A stretch of DNA of 43,982 nucleotides from Methanosarcina sp. DH2 (GTDB lineage Archaea > Halobacteriota > Methanosarcinia > Methanosarcinales > Methanosarcinaceae): assembly GCF_020804225.1 (NCBI RefSeq), contig NZ_WJBI01000009.1, positions 13,083-57,064 on the forward strand, in the 5' to 3' direction. This document shows, in pieces, positions 8,943 to 17,486 of the stretch (its first letter is position 1; each line of letters opens with the position of its first letter). The notes under the pieces are model-generated. The model was not told where the DNA came from and searched no databases. It saw only the letters and a list, made by a program, of their open reading frames with translations. The position numbers and the translations under genes were made by a program.

Positions 8943-9944
8943 TCAGATAATTGTCTTTCTATCCTCCAGAATTTTTTGTATGATTTTATCGCTCGTAATG
9001 TTGTTTCTAGCAGCATCAAAAGATAGAATTATCCTGTGGCGAAGAACAGGAAGAGCCATGGAGTCAATGTCCTCTTTATCGACATATCCCCTGCCGTCGA
9101 GGAATGCATTTGCTTTTGCACAGAGGATGATTGCAATTGAAGCGCGTGGCGATGCGCCTGCTTCTATCATCTCAGGCATGTTTCGTGTCTGATTTACGAC
9201 ATCAATTGCGTACTTTTTGAGTTTATTTGAGATCGGAATCCTGCGGGTTATCTGCTGCAGCTCGATAAAGGTCTGTTTGTCTATGCATTTTCGTACAGAC
9301 GGTCTGAAGGCTTCTGCGTAACGGTTTACAATCTCAAACTCTTCTTCGGGGTCAGGGTAATCCAGGCGAATTTTCAGTAAAAACCTGTCAAGCTGGGCTT
9401 CGGGCAGGGTATAGGTCCCTTCCATTTCGATAGGGTTCTGCGTTGCAAGGATAAAGAAAGGCCTGTCAAGCAAATATGTCGTACTTGCCACAGTGACCTG
9501 TTTTTCCTGCATTGCTTCGAGAAGGGCAGACTGGGTCTTCGGAGAAGCACGGTTGATTTCATCCGCAAGCACTATGTTTGCAAAAACGGGCCCCTGCTTG
9601 AATTTAAAGTGTTTTGAGCCCCTTTCGTCTTCTTCGATAATGTCGGTTCCTGTGATATCTGCAGGCATAAGGTCAGGCGTACATTGTATCCTGCTGAATC
9701 TCATACTCATAATCTGGGAAATAGTGGATATGGTCAGGGTTTTACCGAGTCCGGGATTGCTTTCAACCAGGACATGCCCTTCACACAGCATGGCTATGAG
9801 GATCTGCCGGATCATTTCTTTCTGGCCGACAATAGAATTGCCAATTTCTCTAATAATAACTTCAAAAATTTTGGGGGCTTTTTCATAAGTAGGTTTTAAG
9901 TTAAGTTCTGAATCTTCAAGCTGGATTTCCTGTAATTCTCTCAT
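8943..9944 (-). CDS. MoxR-family AAA+ ATPase
   Basis: The product has 333 aa. Walker A is ESNPGLGKT (61-69) and Walker B is VLADEINR (125-132). The MoxR-typical KTQSALLEAMQE and FFILATQNPIEMEGTYTLPEAQLDRF follow, with the C-terminal lid domain ending SFDAARNN. MoxR ATPases are chaperone-like and act with vWA-domain proteins to assemble or activate complexes. A GGAG precedes the ATG. It is the second gene of a five-gene minus-strand cluster, 76 bp after the upstream membrane protein. The identification is firm; the client protein is not known. Confidence 0.95.
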   Translation of the reverse strand: MRELQEIQLEDSELNLKPTYEKAPKIFEVIIREIGNSIVGQKEMIRQILIAMLCEGHVLVESNPGLGKTLTISTISQIMSMRFSRIQCTPDLMPADITGTDIIEEDERGSKHFKFKQGPVFANIVLADEINRASPKTQSALLEAMQEKQVTVASTTYLLDRPFFILATQNPIEMEGTYTLPEAQLDRFLLKIRLDYPDPEEEFEIVNRYAEAFRPSVRKCIDKQTFIELQQITRRIPISNKLKKYAIDVVNQTRNMPEMIEAGASPRASIAIILCAKANAFLDGRGYVDKEDIDSMALPVLRHRIILSFDAARNNITSDKIIQKILEDRKTII

Positions 9945-10020
9945 ATTGCAACTCCACTATTTTTTAAGTAAATGGTGCATTGACTGCAAATTCGGGCGCT
10001 TATATTTTTTTGCGGATGTT

Positions 10021-10887
10021 TCACTTGGATGAAAGCGCTTCAAAGTATTGTTTAATCAGAGGCTCGTACTCTTCCGGCAGGCTCTCAGAGTAAGTCTGGC
10101 TATACTTGAATTCTTCATTAAAGTTGCCTGAGTTTTCGTTGAATTTTTTTTCCGTATCCGCATCTATCTGGCTTGTGAACCCGAGTCCCAGGGTCGGGTT
10201 GATTTTCATTTCAACCTGATCTCCATTTTTTATAATGACAGCTTCTATCTTATACCTGGAATCCAGAGGAACTTCTTCATTTTCTTCGTAAGCTGCTCTG
10301 GCATTCAGGTTTGGAACATTATCCCGGATATTATCGATTAGCTGGCTGGGAGATATGTCAAAGCTGAAACCCTCATATATGCAGAAAGTGACACCTCCTG
10401 AAACCAGCAAAAATATCAAAAATGACCTGAAAATCTGGTTTTTTGGGACTATTTTTCCTATTTTGATGCCTGTAAGCTGACTGTGCACATCCTCAAGCAG
10501 TTTCTTTGTAACTATGTTGATATTCTGCCTGTTATCGTATGCAGTACTCAGTCTTGTCCTGAGTTCCGGAAAGCTGGTTTCAAGGAGATTTATCAGGTTA
10601 AACTTACTTCCTCTGCCAGACAACCTGCAAATTAGACTGACAAAAAGAGTTAACATGAGCGCCTCTGCAGCCATTAACCCGAGATTAAACCAGTAAGTAT
10701 TAAGGTATATCTGGGACCTGAGCAGTTTATCCATGCCGGGAATATAGTAAGCAAGTTCATACAGGTTAAATAAAATCATTAATAAAAATAAAAAGGCAAA
10801 TTTTCCGGCTGTTTGTAAGAATCCCAGGGTACGATAGGACCACATCAGGTATTTTTTATATTTATCCAGTAGAGGCACTACAAACAT
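10021..10887 (-). CDS. Membrane protein, first gene of the MoxR cluster
   Basis: The product has 288 aa. Predicted membrane helices are at about 28-50, 66-88 and 153-171, followed by a C-terminal region outside the membrane. LLETSFPELRTRLSTAYDN (101-119) and the terminal LPEEYEPLIKQYFEAL resemble pieces of the large membrane proteins seen beside MoxR/DUF58 genes in bacteria (DUF4175-like). That is a memory-based resemblance, not a search result. The ATG has no good ribosome site. An AT-rich TATA-like stretch lies near 10910-10930. It probably forms part of the membrane complex served by MoxR. Confidence 0.65.
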   Translation of the reverse strand: MFVVPLLDKYKKYLMWSYRTLGFLQTAGKFAFLFLLMILFNLYELAYYIPGMDKLLRSQIYLNTYWFNLGLMAAEALMLTLFVSLICRLSGRGSKFNLINLLETSFPELRTRLSTAYDNRQNINIVTKKLLEDVHSQLTGIKIGKIVPKNQIFRSFLIFLLVSGGVTFCIYEGFSFDISPSQLIDNIRDNVPNLNARAAYEENEEVPLDSRYKIEAVIIKNGDQVEMKINPTLGLGFTSQIDADTEKKFNENSGNFNEEFKYSQTYSESLPEEYEPLIKQYFEALSSK

Positions 10888-11758
10888 ATAATCTCAGACC
10901 ACAGTTGCAATTTTTATTAATTATATTGTGGATGTTACTTAAAAAACTTTTCTAATATTTTAATTTTCAATCCAACAAATACTCCAGTAATAAAGTGACC
11001 ACTACCTGGCTAATACAATAACAAATAATCCGGTAATGTCCCCACAAATCCCCTTTTAATCTCCTTTTATATCCTGTATAATCAAAAAACTATATAATTC
11101 TATAAGAAGCATATTTTTCATTCTGTCTTTTCCATTACATATCTAAGAAATAATATCTGATCTCTGCACTGTAAAGTCTGAGAATACTTTCCCTGATTCT
11201 GCAAACCATTCTTTAACTCTGGGAGCGCGAATTACATCGGGAAAATCACCTTCCTCGAAGGGTATCAACCAGGCAGGTGGGGCAGTTCGCGCTCAGATCT
11301 TACGCATTCCTCCGCCAGCCTGTCCGGAAGCCCGTCGAAAAAGTCTAGAAGAGAAGAAGGAAAAACGACCTGAAAATGAAAATTAAAAAATATTTTCAAG
11401 AAAATTATTTCTGAGGCAATATTCAACTTTCTTTTGTTTGCGCCTGCCGGTTCTTCGGTTATTTTAAAATTAGTCCTCTTGAGCGCAGCGAAAAGGACGC
11501 GCACTCCCGACGCGCAATTCGGGCGACGCGCAATTTGGAAGGTAAAAGCTGTGGTATTATAAGTTGGTCTGCTTGAGCGAGCGAAGCGAGTGAAACGGAC
11601 CTCGTGCTGTTGCACTTGCAGTGCAACTCCCAGAAAATCTTCGATTTCCTGTGATCCTGACGCGAAATTCGGGCAGCGCAACTCGGGTGTGGAAGCCCTG
11701 AGATTGACGTCTATAGGTAAAGTACGATAAAGGCCGTTTTAATTATTTGATGCCGCTT
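10888..11758. other. Long intergenic region with hairpin repeats
   Basis: 870 bp without a convincing gene. CCTCCGCCAGCCTGTCCGG (11319-11337) belongs to a repeat also seen at 32155 and, inverted, near 36864. A short copy of the TTAGTCCTCTTGAGCG repeat lies at about 11468-11532 (GTCCT...AGGAC hairpin, then CCCGA...TCGGG). A variant (GGTCTGCTTGAGCG...CGGACCTCGTGCTG) lies at 11565-11612. The frame open at 11265-11681 on the minus strand is made largely of these repeats. Confidence 0.65.
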
Positions 11759-12637
11759 TTATTCTAAAATTCCATCTTTTAATCTTATCACCCTGTCAGC
11801 ATATGCAGCATGCCAGTCTTCATGCGTGACCATTACGATTGTCTGCCCCATTTCTTTGTTGAACTTTTTGAAGAGATCCAGGACTTCCTTTGAAGTTTGA
11901 GAATCCAGGTTGGCACATGGTTCGTCTGCGAAAAGGACTCTTGGATTATGGGCAAGAGCGCGAGCGATCGAAACTCTTTGCTGCTGGCCCCCGCTCATTT
12001 TGGAAGGGAGCTGGTGAAGACGGTCCCCTAGTCCAACTGCTGTAAGGATTTCGGCTGCTGCTGATTCGTACTCTTCTTTTGTCTTGCCCTGCATCATGAG
12101 GGAGATATAGACATTTTCTGAGGCGTCCAGTTCCGGAAGGAGGGCATAATCCTGAAAAACATACCCCAGGTTATGAAGGCGGAATTTGCCTTTCTCTCTG
12201 TCAGGCATGCGAGAAGTGTCTGTTTCATCTATAATGACTCTTCCGGAATTTGGGGTATCGAGAAGTCCCAGCTGGTTTAAGAGAGTGGTTTTTCCGGAGC
12301 CGCTTGGACCCATGATCGCAACAAACTCCCCGCGCCGGATTTTCACATTTACGCCTCTAAGAGCTCTAACCTGCACTTCCCCCATTTTAAAGGTACGGAC
12401 TATGTCTATTCCTTCTATAATTATATCGCTATTTTCCCCTGGAGTTGTTTTCATCTCAATTTCTGTCTTGTTTCCATTTTCCTTCTTTTCGGGCTCACCT
12501 TTCATCTCATTTTTTATCTCATTTTTCATCTCACCTTTCATCTCATTTTTCATCTCATCTTTCGCTTCTTTTTTTACTTTATCTTCATGTTCCGTTTTTA
12601 CTTCCTCTTTCACTTTATTTCTTACTTCATTTCCCAT
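11759..12637 (-). CDS. ABC transporter ATPase (LolD/MacB type) with Lys/Glu-rich N-terminus
   Basis: The product has 292 aa from the ATG at 12637, chosen because GGGGTGA lies six bases upstream. The ABC core has Walker A GPSGSGKT (110-117), the Q-loop Gln (162), signature SGGQQ (215-219), Walker B VLFADEP (234-240), the D-loop and the switch His (272). It belongs to the family that powers FtsX-like permeases. Such ATPases are normally about 225-235 aa. The extra ~65 N-terminal residues are a low-complexity run of KNEMKGEMKNEIKNEM-type units from a DNA repeat at about 12497-12570. It follows the permease gene by 14 bp. The transported substrate is unknown. Confidence 0.93.
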   Translation of the reverse strand: MGNEVRNKVKEEVKTEHEDKVKKEAKDEMKNEMKGEMKNEIKNEMKGEPEKKENGNKTEIEMKTTPGENSDIIIEGIDIVRTFKMGEVQVRALRGVNVKIRRGEFVAIMGPSGSGKTTLLNQLGLLDTPNSGRVIIDETDTSRMPDREKGKFRLHNLGYVFQDYALLPELDASENVYISLMMQGKTKEEYESAAAEILTAVGLGDRLHQLPSKMSGGQQQRVSIARALAHNPRVLFADEPCANLDSQTSKEVLDLFKKFNKEMGQTIVMVTHEDWHAAYADRVIRLKDGILE

Positions 12638-12651
12638 TTTTTTCACCCCTT

Positions 12652-13857
12652 TCACTTACCCCAGATAAGGTCGAGGAGGTCTTTTTGAGCCAGTTTGTAG
12701 GCAGGAATTACAGAGCCTATTATGGAAGCAAGAAAAAGAAGGAATGCCCTGTTTATAGCTTCTGCATCATCAAGTCTAAGACTCATAGCACCCAGGGGAA
12801 TTTCTACGGGGTTGGATTCGGTATAAGGGACAAGCCCAAAGCGCATAAAGGCATAGCCAAGTATGATCCCTGTGCCGGCATAGAGCATTGCCTGAAGCAC
12901 GAAAGAAGCAACGATCACATTCTGCTCTATCCCGATTGCTTTCTGGACCCCAATTTGCCGCTTTTTATTTACGATGTTAACGTAAATTACCACGAAGATG
13001 ATCACAAACGCTATCAAAAGCCCGATTGCATTCATAATGTTCCTGACAAGGCCAAGGGTGTTTTCAATCAGGCGGAGGATCCCTGCAAACTCATGCCATG
13101 TGCGGATATTTTCCCTTACGCCCAGGGAAAGGAGGGCATTTCTGGTTTCGTACTCGTCCGTGCCAGCTGTTGTTTTTACAGCTATTTCCTGGGCAAAGTC
13201 CCTGTTTTCTATACCAAGCATTTCTTCCATATCGGCTCTGCTGAGGTAAGCTGAAGCGTCAGCCATGAAGTAACGGGTTGTATAGATGCCTTTTACCCTG
13301 AACTCCCGGGTTTTGCCGCTAACTGTGAGCTCAACAGTATCGCCTACCTCAACGCCTCCCAGAGACCTTGACTCCATCAGGGCTCCGAAACTTCCTGAGA
13401 CCTCCCTTCCCAGAATAATCTCTCCCCTATCAGGTCTGCTCAGGAATTCTCCGCTTATTACGGCATCCTCAAGGCCGGTTACAAAGATCTCGTCCGCAGG
13501 GTCAATCCCGTAAACGGTACCACCCATTTCTTTTTCCTTATAGCGGAAGTTTCCTGTGGTCTTCAGGCGGGCAGAAGTCCCTACCACCTGGGGAAGGCTT
13601 TCTATCTTCTTCTGCAGGGCTGACGCGCTCTCTATATAGCGTTCTTCTTCCGTCGGTTCGACCACGACGTTTCCGGTCTGGAAGTCCACCATAAGCTCAT
13701 TGAACTTGAGCGTAACACCTGCCAGCATACTTGAGAAAAGCACCAGCTGAACAAATATCAGGGTCAGCACGAAGACCGTAAAGATTGTAATCCCTCTATT
13801 GCCCCGTACAATTGAGCGGCTGGCAAGAAAAAAGGAGACTTTGGCCTTTTCAAGCAT
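12652..13857 (-). CDS. FtsX-like ABC permease (MacB type)
   Basis: The product has 401 aa. One membrane helix at 23-48 is followed by a large extracytoplasmic domain (about 50-260, MacB_PCD-like). Three helices near 264-293, 310-335 and 368-390 complete the usual four-helix FtsX layout, with KKRQIGVQKAIGI just after helix 2. AGGAG lies before the ATG. It sits between the COG1361-like secreted protein (42 bp upstream) and the ATPase (downstream). Together they look like an exporter or mechanotransducing envelope complex rather than an importer. Confidence 0.92.
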   Translation of the reverse strand: MLEKAKVSFFLASRSIVRGNRGITIFTVFVLTLIFVQLVLFSSMLAGVTLKFNELMVDFQTGNVVVEPTEEERYIESASALQKKIESLPQVVGTSARLKTTGNFRYKEKEMGGTVYGIDPADEIFVTGLEDAVISGEFLSRPDRGEIILGREVSGSFGALMESRSLGGVEVGDTVELTVSGKTREFRVKGIYTTRYFMADASAYLSRADMEEMLGIENRDFAQEIAVKTTAGTDEYETRNALLSLGVRENIRTWHEFAGILRLIENTLGLVRNIMNAIGLLIAFVIIFVVIYVNIVNKKRQIGVQKAIGIEQNVIVASFVLQAMLYAGTGIILGYAFMRFGLVPYTESNPVEIPLGAMSLRLDDAEAINRAFLLFLASIIGSVIPAYKLAQKDLLDLIWGK

Positions 13858-13899
13858 AATAAAGCTCCTGTATATCTTATCCCTTTTCGTTTCTCCGGC

Positions 13900-15174
13900 T
13901 TAGAGTTTGCCTTTCTTTTTCATATAAAAGATTACAACTGCAAGGACCAGGACTGCACCCAGTACAAACGGAACAATGCTTTCGCGCGTTCTGATTACAT
14001 TGAATGTCAGGACTTCACTGAACCTGTGCTCCCCGAAATCGTCCTCGTACTCTACAAGCAGTGTTACCTCCTGTTCTCCTGTCTTATCAGGAATAAAGGT
14101 AAAGACTGCAGGGGCATCGTCGTCTTTTTCGAGCCTTCCGAGAAAAGCGTCTGTACTGCCGCCTCCTTCAAGCCCTTCGAGCCTGGCTTTTACAAAGCGG
14201 GCTTCCCCTTCCCCTACATTTTCAAGTCTCAGGATCATGGAAGCCTTCTGGCCTCTCTCAGGCATTTCAGGGTCAAATTTGAGGCTTGCAATGTTAATTT
14301 TCGCCCGGTTCAGCACATTCACCCCGATCTCCTGGGACCTGTTGATCTGAAGGGTTTCAGCTTCGTTTGATGCGGTTATCCGGAGAGGAATCCTGTAAGG
14401 CTGCACACCTGTGTTGCTGCCTAAAAGGAGTTTGAACGATACGTTTTCCGAACTTCCGGCACTCAGGTTTTCAAGGAAAAATACATTGTCCTGCATAGGA
14501 ATCATGGGTGAAGAGCCGTTCAGGTCAAGCACGACGCGGACATTTTTTGCATTCCCGTTCCCTGCATTTTTTACTGTAGTTTTAAGATAGAATTCTTCCC
14601 CTGGCACAAGAGCCCCGGAAGAAAAATTTCCTCCATTTGCCGGAAGGATTTCCGTGCCTATAAGTACAAGATCAGGGTTTCCCTCCACCCGGATAGGAAT
14701 CCTTCTTGAAAAGCTTGTCACACCATCATCTTTGATGGTAAACTCAAGCTGGTGGACTCCTGACCTGGCTCCTGAGCTGACACTGAAGTGGAAATTCAAT
14801 TCGACCTTTGAACGCTGCCTTATCTGTTCAATTTGAAAATCGCGTTCTGTATTCGTCCCTGAGCCGTACACCCCTGAGGTGCTGTATTTTAAAATAAAAG
14901 GGTCAAGTTCTTCGATCCCTATTTTCACGTTCTCCGCCGGTTCGTCTCCTGTGTTTTCAATATTGATTTTTATAAGCAGGTCTTCTCCTGGCCTTGCCGG
15001 ATTCGGGGTAATTTCTGCAACCTCAACTCGAAGATGAGTATCTCCGGAGATTACAACCGCAGATGCCGGGGTTGTCAGGAATGCTGTTATTATCAGCGCC
15101 ATAACTACAAAACTGAACTTTGTATTTCCCTTATTTACAGTACCCTGGTCTTTTCCTTGAAAGGTGAACTTCAT
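13900..15174 (-). CDS. Secreted, membrane-anchored COG1361/CARDB-like protein
   Basis: The product has 424 aa from the ATG at 15174. A second ATG at 15219 would add 15 residues before the signal peptide. The signal sequence KFSFVVMALIITAFLTTPASA is followed by repeated Ig-like modules, each with a GE...I.V.N.G...A.NV pattern (for example ENTGDEPAENVKIGI and KNAGNGNAKNVRVVL). A C-terminal helix with a basic tail (FYMKKKGKL) ends the chain. Such COG1361 proteins are S-layer-related adaptors and often precede FtsX/ATPase pairs in methanogens. It is the first gene of that operon and is probably the extracytoplasmic partner. Confidence 0.85.
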   Translation of the reverse strand: MKFTFQGKDQGTVNKGNTKFSFVVMALIITAFLTTPASAVVISGDTHLRVEVAEITPNPARPGEDLLIKINIENTGDEPAENVKIGIEELDPFILKYSTSGVYGSGTNTERDFQIEQIRQRSKVELNFHFSVSSGARSGVHQLEFTIKDDGVTSFSRRIPIRVEGNPDLVLIGTEILPANGGNFSSGALVPGEEFYLKTTVKNAGNGNAKNVRVVLDLNGSSPMIPMQDNVFFLENLSAGSSENVSFKLLLGSNTGVQPYRIPLRITASNEAETLQINRSQEIGVNVLNRAKINIASLKFDPEMPERGQKASMILRLENVGEGEARFVKARLEGLEGGGSTDAFLGRLEKDDDAPAVFTFIPDKTGEQEVTLLVEYEDDFGEHRFSEVLTFNVIRTRESIVPFVLGAVLVLAVVIFYMKKKGKL

Positions 15175-15355
15175 GGGCAACAATCCCCTGTCTGGTCTGG
15201 TGAACATTATAATTAACAATTCTCAGGCCTGTAACTAACAATCTTAGGGCCTGCCTTATAACCGTTGTACTTTGTTTACAACCTGCATCAGGTTGTATTG
15301 TTTATTTTTCAGGCTTTAATCGGAACTCAGTTTTCGGTTCCAAGTTCTTCAACTC

Positions 15356-16732
15356 TCATTCTTCGGCTTTCAGTTCTTCAAAATACTGTATGGTCTCAGT
15401 TTTAATGACCTTTCTCAGCGCCAGGAGAGCTATTAGGTTTGGAATTGCCATGAGCCCATTTACAATGTCTGCCAGGACCCAGATCACGTCAAGAGTCAGA
15501 AAGGCGCCCGAGGCAACGATAAGGATATAGATTATTTTGTAGGGAAGAATTCCCTTTACCCCGAAGAGAAATTCCGTACAGCGTTCGCCATAATAATTCC
15601 ACCCAATAATGGTTGTAAAGGCGAAGAATATGAGTCCGACTGTTACAATATAGCTCCCGACTTCTGCGAGTTCGGTCGAAAAAGCGTAGCTCGTCATGTA
15701 CGCCCCTGAAAGATTTTCTGTCCAGGAACCTGTCATAATGAGCACGGTTCCGGTCATCAGGCAGACGACAATTGTGTCGAAGAAAGTCCCTGTCATGGAA
15801 ATAAGCCCCTGCCTGGCTGGTTCCCTGACCTTTGCAGCTGCAGCTGCTATGGGCGCGCTTCCGAGGCCGGACTCATTTGAAAAGATCCCTCTTGCAATTC
15901 CCATCCTCACTGCAAGCATTACTCCTGCTCCAAGAAAACCACCTCTTGCCGCAGTTCCTGTAAAGGCCGAACTTACTATAAGAGCAAAGGTTTCAGGGAT
16001 CTTTTCAAGGTTCAGTCCGATAATTAAAAGGCAGCCCAGAACATAAGCCACTGCCATAAAAGGCACCATCAACTGAGCAACAGCCGCAATTCTCCTGATC
16101 CCGCCAAGGGTCACAAAAGCTACAAGCAGGCTTATGACAGCTGCACTCAGGATCTCAGGAACGTTAAAGGCAATCCTTGCTGAGTCAACAATAGCATTGA
16201 CCTGCGGGAAGATCCCTATCCCGAAAAGCGCTACGTTTATCCCGAAGAAGGCAAAAAGCGAGGCAAGTATCTTGCTGTACCTTTTATGCCCAAGTCCGTT
16301 TTTGATATAATACATGGGACCCCCTGACATCTGCCCATTTGCATCCACCGTCCTGTATTTGACTGCCAGGAGAGACTCGGAATACATGGTGGCCATCCCG
16401 AAAAAAGCTGCAAGAAACATCCAGAATAGCGCCCCTGGACCTCCCGTTTTTATTGCAGTTGCAACCCCTACTATATTTCCTGTCCCTATGGTTGCCGAAA
16501 GTGCGGTGCTGAGTGCTGCAAAGCTTGAAATATCTCCCTGTACTCCAATCTCGCTTCTTCTTGATTTCAGGACGTACCTAAGGGCAAGGGGCAGACTTAA
16601 AACTTGAATCAATCCCAGGCGCCATGTCAGAAAAACTCCTGTCCCAACAAGCAAAACCAGAAGAGGAGGTCCCCAGATGAACTCATCTATTCTCGTAAGG
16701 GTTTCAAGTAAATCCATGCTCAGCAGTTCCAT
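15356..16732 (-). CDS. AGCS-family Na+/alanine (glycine) symporter
   Basis: The product has 458 aa with about ten hydrophobic segments. Family hallmarks are visible: LSATIGTGNIVGVATAI near residue 80, GPGALFWMFLAAFFGMATMYSE, SGGPMYYIKNGL, and FSNESGLGSAPIAAAAA. AGCS proteins import alanine or glycine with Na+ (or H+). GGAG lies nine bases before the ATG. It appears to be a single-gene transcript between the S-layer operon and the divergent ACT gene. The length is normal and no key motif is missing. Confidence 0.95.
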   Translation of the reverse strand: MELLSMDLLETLTRIDEFIWGPPLLVLLVGTGVFLTWRLGLIQVLSLPLALRYVLKSRRSEIGVQGDISSFAALSTALSATIGTGNIVGVATAIKTGGPGALFWMFLAAFFGMATMYSESLLAVKYRTVDANGQMSGGPMYYIKNGLGHKRYSKILASLFAFFGINVALFGIGIFPQVNAIVDSARIAFNVPEILSAAVISLLVAFVTLGGIRRIAAVAQLMVPFMAVAYVLGCLLIIGLNLEKIPETFALIVSSAFTGTAARGGFLGAGVMLAVRMGIARGIFSNESGLGSAPIAAAAAKVREPARQGLISMTGTFFDTIVVCLMTGTVLIMTGSWTENLSGAYMTSYAFSTELAEVGSYIVTVGLIFFAFTTIIGWNYYGERCTEFLFGVKGILPYKIIYILIVASGAFLTLDVIWVLADIVNGLMAIPNLIALLALRKVIKTETIQYFEELKAEE

Positions 16733-16982
16733 TCAAGCCAGCTCCGGTTAAAGATAAAAATTAAAAGGTAATACCGAAAGATAAAGAAACGGTTTTAACT
16801 AAGTATTTGTTCAAGGCTGGTCTTAAAAGTTGATGTTTGCGCCCCTTGAGTTTAGAAAAGTTGTTCTTGGAGCTTCGGGTGCCAGACGGAGCAGCAATCC
16901 GGACCAGGGCCGGTGTCTGAGATAAAAAATCTGATAATAAAAATTAGCCCGGTATAAATCTAATACAAAAAAGGAGTCCTCT

Positions 16983-17384
16983 ATAAAGCAAAACAAACTT
17001 ACTCTATCCATCCTTGAAGGCAGGTTCAGTATTTTCAGGTTCGAAAAGGAGTCTGAAGTTCCTGCATGGGTGTATGGAGGCAATTTCTTTTCAATTAAGA
17101 GTACTTCTAAAAAACTCTCAGTTGCCTGCCAGGAAAGCAGTATCCCTGCAGATATTCCTGCAGGCACCCGGGCTGAAAAAGGATGGAGCTGCCTGAAAGT
17201 TGAGGGACCTCTGGATTTCGGGCTGACAGGAATTCTTGCAGGAATCAGCAGAACTCTGGCTGAAAACGGTGTCAGCTTATTTGCCATTTCAACTTATGAC
17301 ACTGACTATATTCTGGTAAGGGAAACAGATCTGGAACATGCGGCAGGAACCCTTAAAAAGGAGTACGGCATTCAAAAACCCTGA
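16983..17384 (+). CDS. ACT-domain (CASTOR-like) protein, probable ATA start
   Basis: The conserved protein reads KQNKLTLSILEGRFSIFRFE, then EVPAWVYGG, GWSCLKVEGPLDF and ISTYDTDYILV. This is the two-part ACT/CASTOR layout of small archaeal amino-acid-binding regulators. AAGGAG (16971-16976) sits six bases before an ATA codon at 16983, exactly where this protein should begin. There is no ATG or GTG in frame before GTG at 17070, and that start would delete the first 29 residues, including the first beta strand. The gene either starts at ATA, which is rare, or has lost its ATG. From ATA it is 133 aa. The role is probably ligand sensing by amino acids, as an inference from the family. Confidence 0.75.
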   Translation: MKQNKLTLSILEGRFSIFRFEKESEVPAWVYGGNFFSIKSTSKKLSVACQESSIPADIPAGTRAEKGWSCLKVEGPLDFGLTGILAGISRTLAENGVSLFAISTYDTDYILVRETDLEHAAGTLKKEYGIQKP

Positions 17385-17486
17385 ATTGAGAGGAGAAATC
17401 TGTTTTTTGAATCTTTTTCCCGATGGCTCTTATTAGTATGTTGATAATATGTTGATTTTATCCGATATTTTTTTCGGGGCGGTTTC

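Noticed and set aside
11265-11681. 138-aa minus-strand open frame
   Set aside because: It is composed of the hairpin repeats (Arg/Ala/Ser-rich, no family features) and has no ribosome site.
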